Source: Lepus europaeus (Eukaryota; Chordata; Mammalia; Lagomorpha; Leporidae). From it: a stretch of 64,000 nt of DNA. The position numbers were made by a program, and so were the translations under genes. The notes under the pieces were generated by a model, which was given only the letters and a program-made list of their open reading frames with translations, did no database searches and was not told where the DNA came from. The stretch is from contig NC_084829.1 in the NCBI RefSeq assembly GCF_033115175.1, positions 15,574,496 through 15,638,495 of the forward strand, given 5' to 3'. Shown piece after piece: positions 22,131 to 33,624 of this stretch. The number at the start of each line of letters is the position of its first letter. Position 1 is the first letter of the stretch.

Positions 22131-22960
22131 AGAACTCGGAGCCGGCTGCTCAATGCAGTTCCCCCCTGGGTCCGTGGGCCAAGCACATCGTCAGACAGCT
22201 GTGCAGTGATACCCCGTGGGCACCGGGCTTCCCTCAAATGGTTTTTAGCCCAGAAGTTGACATAGTACAGCATTACTCGGACTGTACACTTCTCCACAAC
22301 GTACACAACAAGGATCTTCGATGTCCACACTGGAAGTAGAACGCTATCAACACTTAATTTTTTGGTACCATCCCTCTTCCTGCTTCCATGGGAGCAGCGA
22401 AAGCTCTGGTTCGGGGTTCGCGCCTCAGGCGGACGCTCAGGCCCGGGCCGGCAGAGCGCGGGAAGGCGCCGGCCCCTCGCCGCCCGGCTTGCGGCACCTG
22501 GGACCTGTCCCCCTCATCTCGGTCATCGCACCACCTCCTGGGCACCCACGCGGCCGGAGGTGGTACCCCCGCTGACCTCCATGACCACCCGCTCAACCGA
22601 CCGAGCCCAGCGAAGGCGCTGAGGTGCCGCCTCACAGACCTCTCATCTCCTCAGCTCCCCACCGCCGCCTCCGGAGCCCAGCGCGGGCGCTGTGGACGCG
22701 CCCACCCGCGTCCTCACAAAGTGGGAACAGGAAAGCTCGCACTTCCAAACTCCAGCTCAGAACAACGGTCACACAGCAACGCTTCTAAACACAAGCGCGC
22801 GGCGCGTCTCCGCTGGCGGACACTGCGCACGCGCACGGCGGCCGGGGAGCTCAGCGCGCATGTGCGTGGTTCGGGCCTCGCGGACCTCAGCGGCTGTGTG
22901 GGAGTGAGCTGCGTGTTGAGGACCTAGCGGGAGAAAAACTCGGTTCTGTGGGAAAGCAGT
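22130..22960. promoter_or_regulatory. CpG island with NRF1-like sites; possible promoter
   Basis: CpG density rises sharply over about 22390-22930 compared with the AT-rich flanks. NRF1-like motifs lie at about 22823-22836 (GCGCACGCGC) and 22855-22866 (GCGCATGTGCG). Long open frames here on both strands are expected in GC-rich DNA and show no recognisable domain. On the minus strand a possible transcript runs from about 22900 to an AATAAA at 22060-22065. A minus-strand frame is open from about 22520 to a stop near 22124 but has no upstream ATG. On the plus strand, GTGAGC at about 22901 could serve as a donor. The gene driven from here, if any, is not identified. Confidence 0.6.
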
Positions 22961-23599
22961 CTTTGTACTGCACTGGGGCTAGCGTAGTTGGAAAGATAAC
23001 CCCCTCTACAATCTCAGTCTCCTTGTCTCTCCATTTTAGCTCCCTTCCCTGTCACTTTGGGTCCCAGCCATCCGGTCTTCATGGGAGTTTACCACGGGAG
23101 TGGTCTCAGAGGCCGTGTCCATATATGTCAGCAAAAGCATTGCAAACTTTCCAAAAGAAGTAAAAGAAGATTTCTTTAGGCCTCCGGCTCCTCCCTTTCA
23201 GCCCAGCCTTTCTGTTGTTTGCTTTACTTTTTCTTTTTTTTTTTTTTTTGCGTTTTACCCCAAATTTAATCTTTAATCAAACCACAATATATTTTGGAGC
23301 ATAGTGTAACATCTAAAACTTTTTAAAAAAATACCTGTTCACTTGTCCCAAAAACTTAAGGTTTCAGCAGTGAGGGTAAAACGCCACTTTATCTTACCTT
23401 AAGTTCATAGGTATGATTTTTCTCTTCCTGTTTTTCATTCTGTCACATTGAATGGTTTGCTCTTGCCTTAGTACTCTGCTACTTAAACTTTTTTTGCTAT
23501 AAATATACACCATTTTAATACCCATTATAGTTCCAAAGTTCACCACTTTATTCATCCCTTTTTAGTAGTCTTTTGGCAGTTTACCTCTACATTAGTTGT
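22961..23599. other. No gene recognised; long T run
   Basis: A run of about 16 T lies at 23236-23251. On the minus strand ATTAAA precedes it by about 20 bases, so it may be the tail of an unidentified minus-strand retrocopy. Confidence 0.35.
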
Positions 23600-23924
23600 G
23601 TTTTTTTGTTTGTTTGTTTTTAAATTTATTTGACAGGTAGAGTTATAGACAGAGAGACACAGAGAAAGGTCTTCCTTCCGTTGGTTAACCCCCCAAATGG
23701 CCGCTACGGCCGGAGCTGTGCCTATCTGAAGCCAGGAGCCAGGTGCCTCTTCCCTGTCTCCCATGCGGGTGCAGGGCCCAAGCACTTGGACCATCCTCCA
23801 CTGCTTTCCCAGGCCACAGTAGAGAGCTGGACTGGAAGAGGAGCACCCGGGACTAGAACCGGCACCCATATGGGTGCCAGTGCCGCAGGCAGAGGATTAA
23901 CCAAGTGAGCCATAGGGCAGGCCC
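23600..23924 (-). mobile_element. Young C-repeat SINE
   Basis: ATTTGACAGGTAGAG start and CATAGGGCAGGCCCC end. A near-match TACATTAGTTG/TACATTAGCTG (about 23588 and 23926) looks like its target duplication. Confidence 0.9.
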
Positions 23925-24084
23925 CTGTACATTAGCTGAAAGGAACTTTTAACATTATGTCAAGAATTATTAGATCTTGATTGTAATTGAGTTAGGAGAA
24001 TTAATTTTAACTGGAGATCAAATCTTTTATTGTTCTCTCCAGGTAAATGTTATGTCTCTCGATCTTTCTGATTGTTAAAGAATA

Positions 24085-24380
24085 ATTGATTAATTAATTT
24101 GTCTATTTATTTGAAAGGGGGAGAATCAGAGAGAGAGGAGTTTCCATCCCTCTAGTTTATTCCCCCAAATGGCTCCAACAGCCAGGGATAGTACAGGCTG
24201 AAGCCAGGCGCCAGCACCTCCATCTGTGTCACCCACGTGGGTAACAGGAGCACAAGCACAAGTAATCTGATGCTTCCTCAGGTGAATTAGCAGGAAACTG
24301 GGTCAGAACAGAACAGCCAGGGCTCAAGCTGGCACTCCCATTTGAGACGCCGGTGTTGCAAGCAGTGGCTTAACACTGGC
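24085..24380 (-). mobile_element. Old C-repeat SINE
   Basis: TATTTATTTGAAAGGGGGAG, then CCAGGGCTCAAGCTGGCAC and AGTGGCTTAACACTGGCC. Confidence 0.75.
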
Positions 24381-24396
24381 CTTTAAATCTGATTCT

Positions 24397-24690
24397 TAAA
24401 AAGACAGTATGTATTTATTATTTAAGAATCAAAGACAAGCAGAGAAACAGAAATAGATTTCCCATGTCCTGGTTCACTCCCCCAAGGCTAGGGCTGGGCC
24501 AAGCCAATGCTAGGAGATGAGAAGTCAGTACAGGTCTCCCACATGGAGGGCAGGCACCCAGTTACTTGAACTATCACATGCTGCCTCCCAGGGTGCACTG
24601 TGGCAAGCAGCTTGAATTAAGAACAGAGTCAGAGCTCAAAGCTAGGCTCTCCAGTATGTGATGCAGTCATCTTTGCTGATGTCTTAATGG
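24397..24690 (-). mobile_element. Old SINE, diverged subfamily
   Basis: TATTTATTATTTAAGAATC, CCTGGTTCACTCCCCC and ACTTGAACTATCACATGC; borders uncertain. Confidence 0.6.
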
Positions 24691-24799
24691 TAAGTCCAAA
24701 TGCTGAACCCTATAATACAAATTTTCCATGAACTTTTTGAATACCCACCCTGTGCATGAATCTCAAAAATATATTGCACCAAAATGTGTAAATATTTAG

Positions 24800-24985
24800 C
24801 AGTTGGAAACCCTGTCACCCATGTGAGAGACCAGGATGGCATTCCCAGCTCCTGGCTTTGGCCTGGCCCAGACCTAGCTATTTTGGCCTTTTGCGGAATG
24901 AACAAATGGCTAAAAAAAACCCTCCCCCTCTATTTCTGTTTGTCTGCCTCTCCATCTCTGTTATTCTACCTTTCAAATAAGTAAA
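24800..24985 (+). mobile_element. Old C-repeat SINE, 3' half
   Basis: GAGAGACCAGGATGGCATTCC to TACCTTTCAAATAAGTAAA; the 5' half is missing. Confidence 0.75.
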
Positions 24986-25471
24986 AATTTCTAACTCTTT
25001 AACAAATTAGTGAGGACTATTTCTGAACAACATTCCAGAAATAAAAAATTAACTTTTAAGGACCTAAAAGGAGTCATAAATTTTTTTTTGCTATATATTT
25101 CCAATCTCAGGAGTACTTGCCTCAGAAAGTATCCTGGCCACTAGAAGGTGGAAGAGAGAGGCAGGAGCATAAGCACAGATCTGTTTGGTTGTTCTTGCAT
25201 AATGCAATGCCTACAGTGCTAGTTGTAACAGTGGCATAGGATGCAAGGAAAAGGGGAAACCAAGATTGCCTGAAATGCTTCAAAAGAGGTGTCTCATAAA
25301 AACTAATCCCAAGACTAATATTTAAAAATCAATGACATTTTAGTAGGCTGTCAGAAAAATCCTCCAAAGATTTAATATAGGTCCAAACAATAAATGAAAT
25401 GGTATTTTGGCTGCAATAATCATTATTGTTGTGAAATTCCTATTTACATGTTTCATTTACAAAAGTGTAAG
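24986..25471. other. No gene recognised
   Basis: AT-rich; no repeat or coding signal identified. Confidence 0.5.
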
Positions 25472-25592
25472 CGGGGGCAGGCATTGTGCTGTAGCACTTG
25501 GAATGCAGACATTCCATATAGGGGTGGCAGCTTAAGAACCGGCTACTCTGCTTCCGATCCAGCCCTCTGCTAATGCACCTGGCCAACAGTGG
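25472..25592 (+). mobile_element. C-repeat SINE, 5' part only
   Basis: GGGGCAGGCATTGTGCTG to CTAATGCACCTGGCC; the 3' half and tail are absent. Confidence 0.75.
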
Positions 25593-26092
25593 ATTTAGGA
25601 ACACTTTAGAATTCCAAAGTGAAGCAAAGATCCAAGTCTTCAAGATCTTGTAGACATTACTCATGGCTGATTTCTACATACGGAAGCATACCCAGCGGGT
25701 GGACAGCTTCTTCTGCTTGTTCACATCAGGTAAACAGAACACACTGCATATTAACAGAAACCCCATAATGAAAAGTAACCTTTTGCTGCTTGTTTCATGT
25801 AGACTCATTTTTAAGTTTTCTCATAAAAAAGAGACTCAAGCAAGCATTTTCTGATCTCAGTCACCTAAAAAATTAAGCCATTTCTTTCAAATACATTATT
25901 GGTAAAGAAAGATTTGAAATGAAGAAAAAAGTTTTCTTCCAGGATCTGCATATTTTACTTAGCTTGATATAATTTCTCATTGTTTTATTTTTCAAATTGA
26001 GAAAGAACTTCTGCCATATGGGCAGTATTTTTTTCATACCAAGCAACACGAGCAGGATTCATCCATAGGATTTCTTGCCACAGACAGGAAAG
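25593..26092. other. No firm gene; one exon-like segment
   Basis: An ATG at 25663 opens 22 codons that end at a donor-like TCAGGTAAAC (25728-25737), but no domain is recognisable and no partner exon was found. The rest is AT-rich. Confidence 0.3.
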
Positions 26093-26105
26093 TCTGCTAA
26101 CATTT

Positions 26106-26428
26106 TTTTTTTTTTTTGACAGGCAGAGTGGACAGTGAGAGAGAGAGACAGAGAGAAAGGTCTTCCTTTGCCGTTGGTTCACCCTCCAATGGCTGCTGTG
26201 GCTGGCGCACCAAGCTGATCCGAAGCCAGGAGCCAGGTGCTTCTCCTTGTCTCCTATGTGGGTGCAGGGCCCAAAGACTTGGGCCATCCTCCTCTGCACT
26301 CCCGGGCCACAGCAGAGAGCTGGCCTGGAAGAGGGGCAACAGGGACAGAATCTGGTGCCCCGACTGGGACTAGAACCCAGTGTGCTGGCGCCACAGGCGG
26401 AGGATTAGCCTATTGAGCTGCGGTGCCG
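26106..26428 (-). mobile_element. Full-length young C-repeat SINE
   Basis: T run, GACAGGCAGAGTGGACAG, ending GCTGCGGTGCCG. TCTGCTAACATTT flanks it at 26093-26105 and 26429-26441. Confidence 0.95.
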
Positions 26429-26441
26429 TCTGCTAACATTT

Positions 26442-26659
26442 ACAAAATATCTTGTGCTCTTCTTTCCATCATAGAAGATGGCTGAAAATTATCAGTTATG
26501 ATTAGTTTTTAGTACAAACAAGAATATAAATTTTTATTCTTTTTAGCCAACATTGTAAATAATCACATTAAACTTCACTTCTAGGTTTCAAATTTAAACA
26601 ATTGAACACCACTACAAATGAATAAAATGTACTCAACTAGAAACAAATCCCACATTCCA
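26442..26659. other. No gene recognised
   Basis: AT-rich DNA between the SINE and the LTR block; nothing identified. Confidence 0.5.
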
Positions 26660-26706
26660 ATGTTACTTTTAACCTGCCAGGTATAAGCTACTGCCAGTAT
26701 TCATAT

Positions 26707-27381
26707 TGTTACCGGAGAAATTGCAGGGTTCTTGTCTTCGCGCAAGAAAGAATTCAGGCGTGAGACAGAGAGTAGTGGGAGGTAAAATAGCAAGGTTTAT
26801 TAAGAAGGAACATCTGTAAGGACGGATGGGCACCTCTCCAGACAGGGCCTGAGAGAGAGTGCCCAGTCCCTCAGACTGGGGGAGAGCGGGGCTGCATGGG
26901 TGAGTGGAGAGTACACCCGGCCAGGCCAGGCGGGCGGCTCAGCAAAGATGCAGAGAGCTGAGCTCGCAGTCCAGTTGAGGCTGGGGGTTTTTAAGGAGAT
27001 GGGTCTTGCTTCCCCACCTCTGCTCCTCTTGGAACAAAGGGCTTTTTGGATGTAAATAGAAAAACTTCTCTTGAAGGTCTGAAACAAAGGACTTTATGGA
27101 TGCAAATGTTATCAGACCTGAGGAAGCGAGCAGGGTGTTTGAGATGCAGATACTGGGCTGCACCTGGGAGATTGTGGAAGATTTATCAGGCAGGAAGCAG
27201 GAGGGGTGAGGGCCTCCACCTGGCAGGTTACCAGGTAGAAGGGGGCAGGGCAGGCAGGATGCGAAATCTGGGCTTCCCCTGAAACATTGTTAGGATGACT
27301 TTGAGATGCAGATGCATATAGATGTCTTCTCTTTAGGCCTGTCACACACACATAAGCTCATAACTGACTTCCTACCTAACA
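26707..27381 (-). mobile_element. Solo retroviral LTR (ERV1/gammaretrovirus-like)
   Basis: The 675-bp unit reads on the minus strand from TGTTAGG to GGTAACA, so its ends form a TGTTA/TAACA inverted repeat. It has a TATA-like TTAAAAACC (about 26989-26997) and AATAAA (about 26797-26803). A 4-bp ATAT duplication flanks it (26703-26706, 27382-27385), as for gammaretroviral integration. No internal viral sequence is attached, so it arose by LTR-LTR recombination. It is better preserved than its neighbour at 27385. Confidence 0.85.
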
Positions 27382-27384
27382 ATA

Positions 27385-27985
27385 TGTGTAAGTAGAGATG
27401 GCTGAAATTAGAGGCTCTTCCCATAAGAAAAGAATTTTAGACATGAGACCAGAGTAGTGATAAGCAAGATAGTAAGATGTAAACAAGTAGTACATCCATT
27501 CTGGTGGATGGGCACCTCTTCAAGAATACCCAGTCGTTCAGACTGGCTAAGCAAGATGATAAAGTTTAATGAAGAGAACATACTTGCCAGGCCGGTTCAG
27601 TAAAGATCTGAGAGCCCCATTTTCATTCAGACTGGGGATTATAAGGGTATGGGGTCCAGTTCATTCTGCCAATTCTCCTTTCTCCCACTCCCTTCTCCCG
27701 GACAAAGAGTTTCCTGAAGTGAAATAGGTAAAATTCCTCCCGAGGTTTTATCATCCAGTGTTTTCTTAGAGGGCAGCCTGCTTGGCACTGGGCAAACAGG
27801 ATTCTCCTGGGATGCTTTTCCTGGGGAAAAGCCTGGGACCACCTGTGAAGTTGTGGGCTGGACTTTGTTGTGGAAAATACTGGGCTGCTTCCAAGGCCTG
27901 CTTCTGAGAAAGCTGCGTTCCTTTCTGCAGGTGCTTTGTTTCCATTGGGGCCCTTTCACACAATTTCTCTATCATCCTACCTAAC
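27385..27985 (-). mobile_element. Older LTR related to the neighbouring solo LTR
   Basis: The order of landmarks matches the adjacent LTR: a minus-strand start near GTTAGGTAGGAT, the block around GAGGTGCCCATCC, a variant polyadenylation signal ATTAAA, and a U5-like end at TTACACA. It is more diverged and shorter than its neighbour. The younger LTR inserted within a few bases of its U5 edge. Both lie inside a pair of imperfect direct repeats (see findings). No coding potential is seen. Confidence 0.65.
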
Positions 27986-28034
27986 GTTAGCTTTAACCCA
28001 ACAGGCATAACATACTGACAGTATTTATGTGTAT

Positions 28035-28884
28035 CTGCTTGTTTTATTAAATAACAACTGGTAAATTAAATAAAAGGGGAACTTCCAAAAATGGTACTGA
28101 GTTACCTTAATGCTTCTATAAATAAACAACAAGGAGATTACATCTAAGATGGTGAAGAGAATTCCATAAAAGAGGTGAACTCTGTGATTCTTATAGTGTA
28201 AAATGTGTAAATATTTAAAATGAATATTTTAAATCTTGTTTGCAAGTCTTTTTTGATACATAAACATGTATTTTCACACTGAGTTTCAGTTTTAAAGAAA
28301 CTGTATTTGCATTTTTTTTACACTTACTCTGTGTCTATGTTAAGCATTTGGGAAAAAATAGCTCTTAAATAGTTTTTAAGTCTGTCAATTAACAAAGGCA
28401 TTTTTAAATGTTATTTTTCCACTGATAGATTTTAGGAAGTCTAGTCTCATCTAACATGGTTGATTTTAAAAGACAAACAAATCCGTATACCATATGGTAA
28501 TGAAATACTAAACTTGCTTTTTATAACATATGGAAACAATTCCAGACAGACCCAAAGCAGACGAAAATCTGCCAAATCAAAGTAGAATTTATCTTATATA
28601 TCTCAGAGCAAAGAAACTCTCAAAACTTACAATCAAAAGACCACCCGCTCTTCTACACCCATGCAAAATCCACCTCAAACGCTTTAGTTTTGAGTTTCAG
28701 GGATGCCCACAGAAGCCAGATCATCATCATCTCAATAATAAGTAAAAGTGCCTGGTAAAGTGTGCTTCTTATGCTGATAAAGTAGACAACCTCAAGTGCT
28801 AAAGAAAACAGCTAGCAGCACTGGAGGCATAAAGCGAAAATGGGAAACCTACCAAAGTCATCTGAATTTAGAAGAAACAAAGCC
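28035..28884. other. No gene recognised
   Basis: AT-rich sequence. A 71-codon plus-strand frame at 28530-28745 shows no similarity that I can recognise. Confidence 0.5.
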
Positions 28885-29160
28885 GGCAGGTGAAGTCAGG
28901 GAATGGGTTAAGCTACTGCCTAGGACTCTTGCACCACACATCAGAGTGTTGGCTTGAACCCTGGCTATTCTGTTTCTAATCCAACTTCCTCTAACATCCC
29001 TGAGAAGGCAGCAAATGATGGATCAAGTACTTGGGTCCCTGCTAACCATGTAGGATGCCCAGATGGAGGTTCTGGATTTTTCTTGGCCAATCCTGGCTGT
29101 TGCAGGGATTTGAGGAGTAAAGCAGCAAATGGAAGATGTTTCTCTCTCTTAAAATAAAAC
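28885..29160 (+). mobile_element. Old C-repeat SINE
   Basis: GAATGGGTTAAGCTACTGCC, GTGTTGGCTTGAACCC, end TCTTAAAATAAAAC. Confidence 0.75.
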
Positions 29161-29342
29161 TTTAAAAATAATTTAAAAAACAAGAAATAATTTATCATAG
29201 AGAATCCTTTTTATTCTTGTTATGTTTGTAGGTCAGTGGTTGAACTAAACTGTTGGATTTACTAACATTAGCAAACATTTATCCAAGTTACCCCAAGATA
29301 CCAAATAAAAAGACCTTTGCAGTAAAAGTGACAGTGTGTTTG

Positions 29343-29570
29343 AGGCCAGTGTTCTGATGTAGTGGGTGCCAATCCACTTCCGATCCAGATCCTTGCTAAC
29401 GTGCCCAGGAAGTCAGGAAAAAATGGCCCAAGTGCTTGGACCTCTGCATCCACATGGCAGACTCCTGGCTCCTGGCTTCCATTTGGCCCAGCCCTGGCCA
29501 TTGCAGCCATTTAAGTCCCTGCAAGTACCAAAATGGAAGGTTATCTCTTTCCCTGTCAATCACAATGCTA
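29343..29570 (+). mobile_element. C-repeat SINE, truncated and deleted
   Basis: CCAGTGTTCTGATGTAGTGGG joins directly to CCAATCCACTTCCGATCC, so ~40 bases are missing; the tail is lost. Confidence 0.75.
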
Positions 29571-30371
29571 AATTTCCCAGGATGCACCTGTTTCATGCCA
29601 GACTTTGAGGTGGTGATGGTGGTGTTGCACAATGAAATTATGAAAATTAAGCTCCCTGTGGAATGTATGTATATATAAAATGTATAAAATCCTCAGTTGT
29701 CTTCATGCATGTAAAGGCACCACTCCCTACCTCATAAAAGAGGCCAGGAATGGGAAAGAGACTTCTCTTTCACCAAGGACCAAAATTGGAGGTGCTACTT
29801 AGGTTTGGTAACCCTCTACCCACTCATACCAGGTATTTCTCCATGTGGGGCAGCCCACAGTCACACATGAATGTATGCATTATCTCTCACTGTGAAATGA
29901 ATCCTGTTCCTACATGTACCCTTTTATGTTTCTCCACTTAGAATTTTTATCTTAGTGAGAGGCAAGAATATGATATAGAGAATAAAATACAGTTGTACTC
30001 ACAAAAAAATCTGATATAGAGAATAAAATACAGTTGTACCCACAAAAAATACAGTGTACCCACAGAGAAGCCTCTTTGATATCCTGAGCTGAATGAGTTC
30101 AAAGATTGAGAATAAAGTTCAAAAGAAAAGCACTAGGAGTGTGATGGGAACAAGCTTTGAAGTTCATTGCACAGTCATCACAACTTTCTCCAGAACATGG
30201 ACATTCTTCCCATGATACTCTTGTTGGATCATCAGAAAGTTGCCTTTGTCTTTCATGATATTTGCTAGATCTGTTCCACCCAAGAATACCATCTACTTTC
30301 TGCAGGGTGAGTCTTCAATACAGAGCTTATGTTTATGAAGATTTTCTACCTCTCCCTTTAAAAGTTATTCT
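29571..30371. other. No gene recognised; one tandem repeat
   Basis: A 41-bp unit is repeated at 29971-30011 and about 30012-30051, followed by a short partial third copy. Otherwise nothing is identified. Confidence 0.6.
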
Positions 30372-30704
30372 GGGACTGGCACTGTGGCATAGCAGGAAAA
30401 GATGCCACCTGCAGTGCTGGCATCCCATATGGACGCTGGTTCGAGTCCCAGCTGCTCCAATTCTGATCCAGCTCTGTGCTATGGCCTGGTAAAGCAGTAG
30501 AAGATGTCCCAAGTCCTTGGGACCTTGCACCTGCATGGGAAGACCCAGAGGAAGCTCCTGGCTCCTGGCTTCAGATCTATGCAGCTTTGGCCATTGCGGC
30601 CAATTGGGGAGTGAATCAGCAGATGCAAGACTTCTCTCTCTCCTTCTCCTTCTCTCTCTGTGTAACTATGACTTTCAAATAAATAAATAAATCTTTTTTT
30701 TTTA
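30372..30704 (+). mobile_element. C-repeat SINE
   Basis: GGACTGGCACTGTGGCATAG to CTTTCAAATAAATAAATAAATC; AAAGTTATTCT/TAAGTCATTCT may be its diverged target duplication. Confidence 0.9.
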
Positions 30705-31464
30705 AGTCATTCTAAGTAAAGCTATTTGAGTTCTCTTTCCAGCCATGATGTCAGGCCAGTGTACAAACTCACTATCCAGAAAATAGACTGTGCTTATAGA
30801 ATTCAGATCTGGTATCAACGTCACCTGCCTGGATTGTGCTAAAACACAATTCAGTAAACACCAACTCCCTCAACCTTGATCAAACAGGCTTAAATAAAGC
30901 TTCTATGCTTCAGTTCTCTTTCACCCACTTTTGATAATGTGTCCATCTGGGAGTGTACAAGATTCAACCAATACTTTAGATTCTAAGGCCAATTTCTGCT
31001 CTTGCTCAGTATTATCTCCAACATAACACAGTTTTTCTTAAATCATTCAAAAATTTGTAAAATCAGCAGAATGGTTGATAGCTTATGTTCCCCTTGATAA
31101 GATATCTGGTAATATCTCTCCCAGTACTATCCCGGTCTCCCAGTAAGATGGAAACCCATCCCCCACTGGGAAGATGTGAGACCACCTCCAGAGTATGCTA
31201 CTAAGCCAATTAGTAAACCTTGAGCACACAACTTCAGAGTTGCCCGGATGGCTGCATGTATGTCAGAAAACTGGTATGTTTCAAACATTACATCTCCAAA
31301 CTTTTTCTGGTTTTTCTGGAGTTCACAAGGTATCCTGTTTGTAAGACTTTACAATTTCTGATAATCATAATATGTTTCATCAAAAGTATAGTCCCACTAT
31401 CAAATGTATAGTTGTTTTATGGCATCCCAATTTTATACTACACCATTGTCCATGTATTTTATTA
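30705..31464. other. No gene recognised; possible LTR-like piece
   Basis: AATAAAGCTTCTATGC at about 30893 followed by a pyrimidine-rich stretch recalls an LTR R/U5 region, but no ends or other LTR parts are visible. Confidence 0.25.
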
Positions 31465-31508
31465 GGATGTATTTTATTTATTTGAAAGGTAGAGTTACAG
31501 AGAGAGAG

Positions 31509-31552
<44 letters not shown>

Positions 31553-31792
31553 TCTTCCATTCACTGGTTCACTCTTAAAATGGCCACAACAACAGGAGAT
31601 GGGCCATGATGAAGCCAGGGCTCCTCTGTGGGTGGCAGTGCTGAAGCACTTTGGCCATGCTCTGCTGCTTCTCCAAGTGCATTAGCAGAAGGCTGGATCA
31701 GAAGTGGAGCAGCTGGGACTTCAACCAGCACTCAGGTGGCATGTCAGCATTGCAGGCAGTAGCTTAACTTGCTATGCCAGTATGCTGGCCAG
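31465..31792 (-). mobile_element. C-repeat SINE with expanded (GA)n
   Basis: The GA-rich segment has grown to about 50 bases (31500-31549). CTGGGACTTCAACCAGCAC and TGCTATGCCAGTATGC complete it. Confidence 0.88.
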
Positions 31793-32039
31793 AAGATGAG
31801 CATTTATTAGCCTCTAGAGGCTTGAGAAATATCAAGCTTCATCTACTGTTTATTCTTAATATAGATTTTGTGTTCTGACATTTTTTCTCAGCATTGCACT
31901 AGCTATGTCTGTTTCATCAGTAATTTCATGAATTGTATTATATTTCATGTAATAACAGTTGTAAATTTTATTATATACACTCTGGTTCAGTATCACTTGC
32001 ATCTAGCTGATGTTTCAGTTTCTAAATTCCAGACTTGAC

Positions 32040-33046
32040 AGCTAGCACATGTACTGTCAAGTGTCTTTCCTCAGTAGTGCGTAGCCTAACAACGTCACCA
32101 GGGCATGGGGAGGGGAAACACTGGGTAAACACTGGGCTGCCAATGTCCATGGCTCCCAGGGTCTGCCTGAGATAGATCTTCGGCCCTCAGCTTGGCTGTG
32201 ACCTAAATTCACCAACTAAGTAAATGTTGAACTAGGGCAAGGGAGGGTGTCCTCCTCCAGTATGTCCTCAGGTCTTAAATGTCCCTGTGACCGAGTCTTG
32301 TCCTTTTTCTTTTTTTCAGATTTATTTACTTATTTGTAAGTCAGAGTTGCGCAGAGAGAGAAGGAGAGGCAGAGAGAAGAGAGAGGTCCTGTCCGTTCAC
32401 TCTTGTGTACATCTCTGAAAACTTCCATCCCTTCCTGACTACCCCTAGCCAAGTATCAATCCCAGGTGATGTGAACAGGTTTTGGTTTGGAGGAATAAGC
32501 CAGCTGAGACCATGTGCTAGTGCCTTGTGTGAATGTTAGTGTGGAAGGTCAAAGGTTGGGATCCTTGACACCGCCTTCAGGTTGGATGACTCCCTTGCCA
32601 CAGGGAACTCCACAATGCTGACCCTATCCACCATAATAAAAAGGAGGAGGGAGGCTCAAGGCCTCTGCTACAATTATGTGGTCATTTCTTCCCTGCAGGA
32701 TAGGTGAGCCATGGGAAGGCTATTCTAGGAAACATCATCTCTGGGGTTCTCTGGTCAGCTAGCACAGCCCCCAGGGCTTCTCCCTGCTCCCACAAGGATT
32801 TACGGGCACGGCGAGGCACCAGAGAACTGCGGAGGGGGTGTTCTGGAGCCACTTACCAGGGTACCCTCCTCAGCCCCAGATACTTGGCAACTGAGGAGCC
32901 TGTTGGAACTCTTCCTGCATGCTCACCTCCCACTCTGATCTTCTCACCTGAGCTTATAACTGGTTCTGGTCTCTGGAGCCATCGCCTTCTTGAGGGGTTG
33001 ATACATTGGAGACTGGGATCACAGCACCAAATGTTGGCCACTTAAT
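32040..33046. other. Unclassified GC-richer region, possibly retroviral leader/LTR remnant
   Basis: Unlike its AT-rich surroundings, this region is GC-rich and has no recognisable frame. At 33025-33036 the minus strand reads TGGTGC after an AACA-like LTR end, which could be a decayed primer-binding site. A splice-donor-like CAGGTGAGA lies about 65 bases further on. A partial SINE interrupts it at 32310-32403. These hints are weak. Confidence 0.25.
32310..32403 (-). mobile_element. C-repeat SINE, 3' end only
   Basis: CAGATTTATTTACTTATTTG plus a GA-rich stretch, stopping after GTCCGTTCACTC. Confidence 0.8.
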
Positions 33047-33611
33047 AATCATTTAGAAAAGCCAAAAAGTACAGACAATTATAAAGGAAAAATAATGCCA
33101 CTTCCTGGAGACAAAGAGCTGTTTTATCCACTAGGGTAATTTTTTTTTTCTGGTTTAAGAGTTTACCAAAAATAAGAATAAATTCTCACTAAGTCATGTT
33201 GCTAGTTCTCTGGTTTCACACGGATAGACTGGGATTGGATGATATTTATTACACTGGGTACTGTAGATGTCTATTTACTTGAATGTAGATCATGTCTTTT
33301 TAAAAGCTCCTTAGTTAAGGGCGTGTTCACCACTAAGTAGTTACCCAATGAACAGTCCTTAAAGTAAGTAAATCTAATCAGCTAGCAGTGAACTCCTAGG
33401 CAGAACTGGAACCTAGAACCAACAGTTCAGTTTTGGTTCACGGTGGTAACCAAGAGCAAGTCACATTTTAGCTGCTGGGGAGTATATTTTTCTTTCAAAG
33501 TAAAACTCAGACTATTTTAATTTAATTAGCTTTAGAATTTTCTATCTCTGGGGATTTTGACATGTCATAAGTGTCCGGTGAAAGAAGAAGAAAAGCCACA
33601 GAATGATTCTT
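33047..33611. other. No gene recognised
   Basis: AT-rich; nothing identified. Confidence 0.5.
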
Positions 33612-33624
33612 ATTTTACCACTTC

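Noticed and set aside
22388-22927. 179-codon plus-strand open frame in the CpG island
   Set aside because: GC-rich DNA has few stops by chance. The translation is Ala/Arg/Pro-rich without domains, and the other frames are similarly open.
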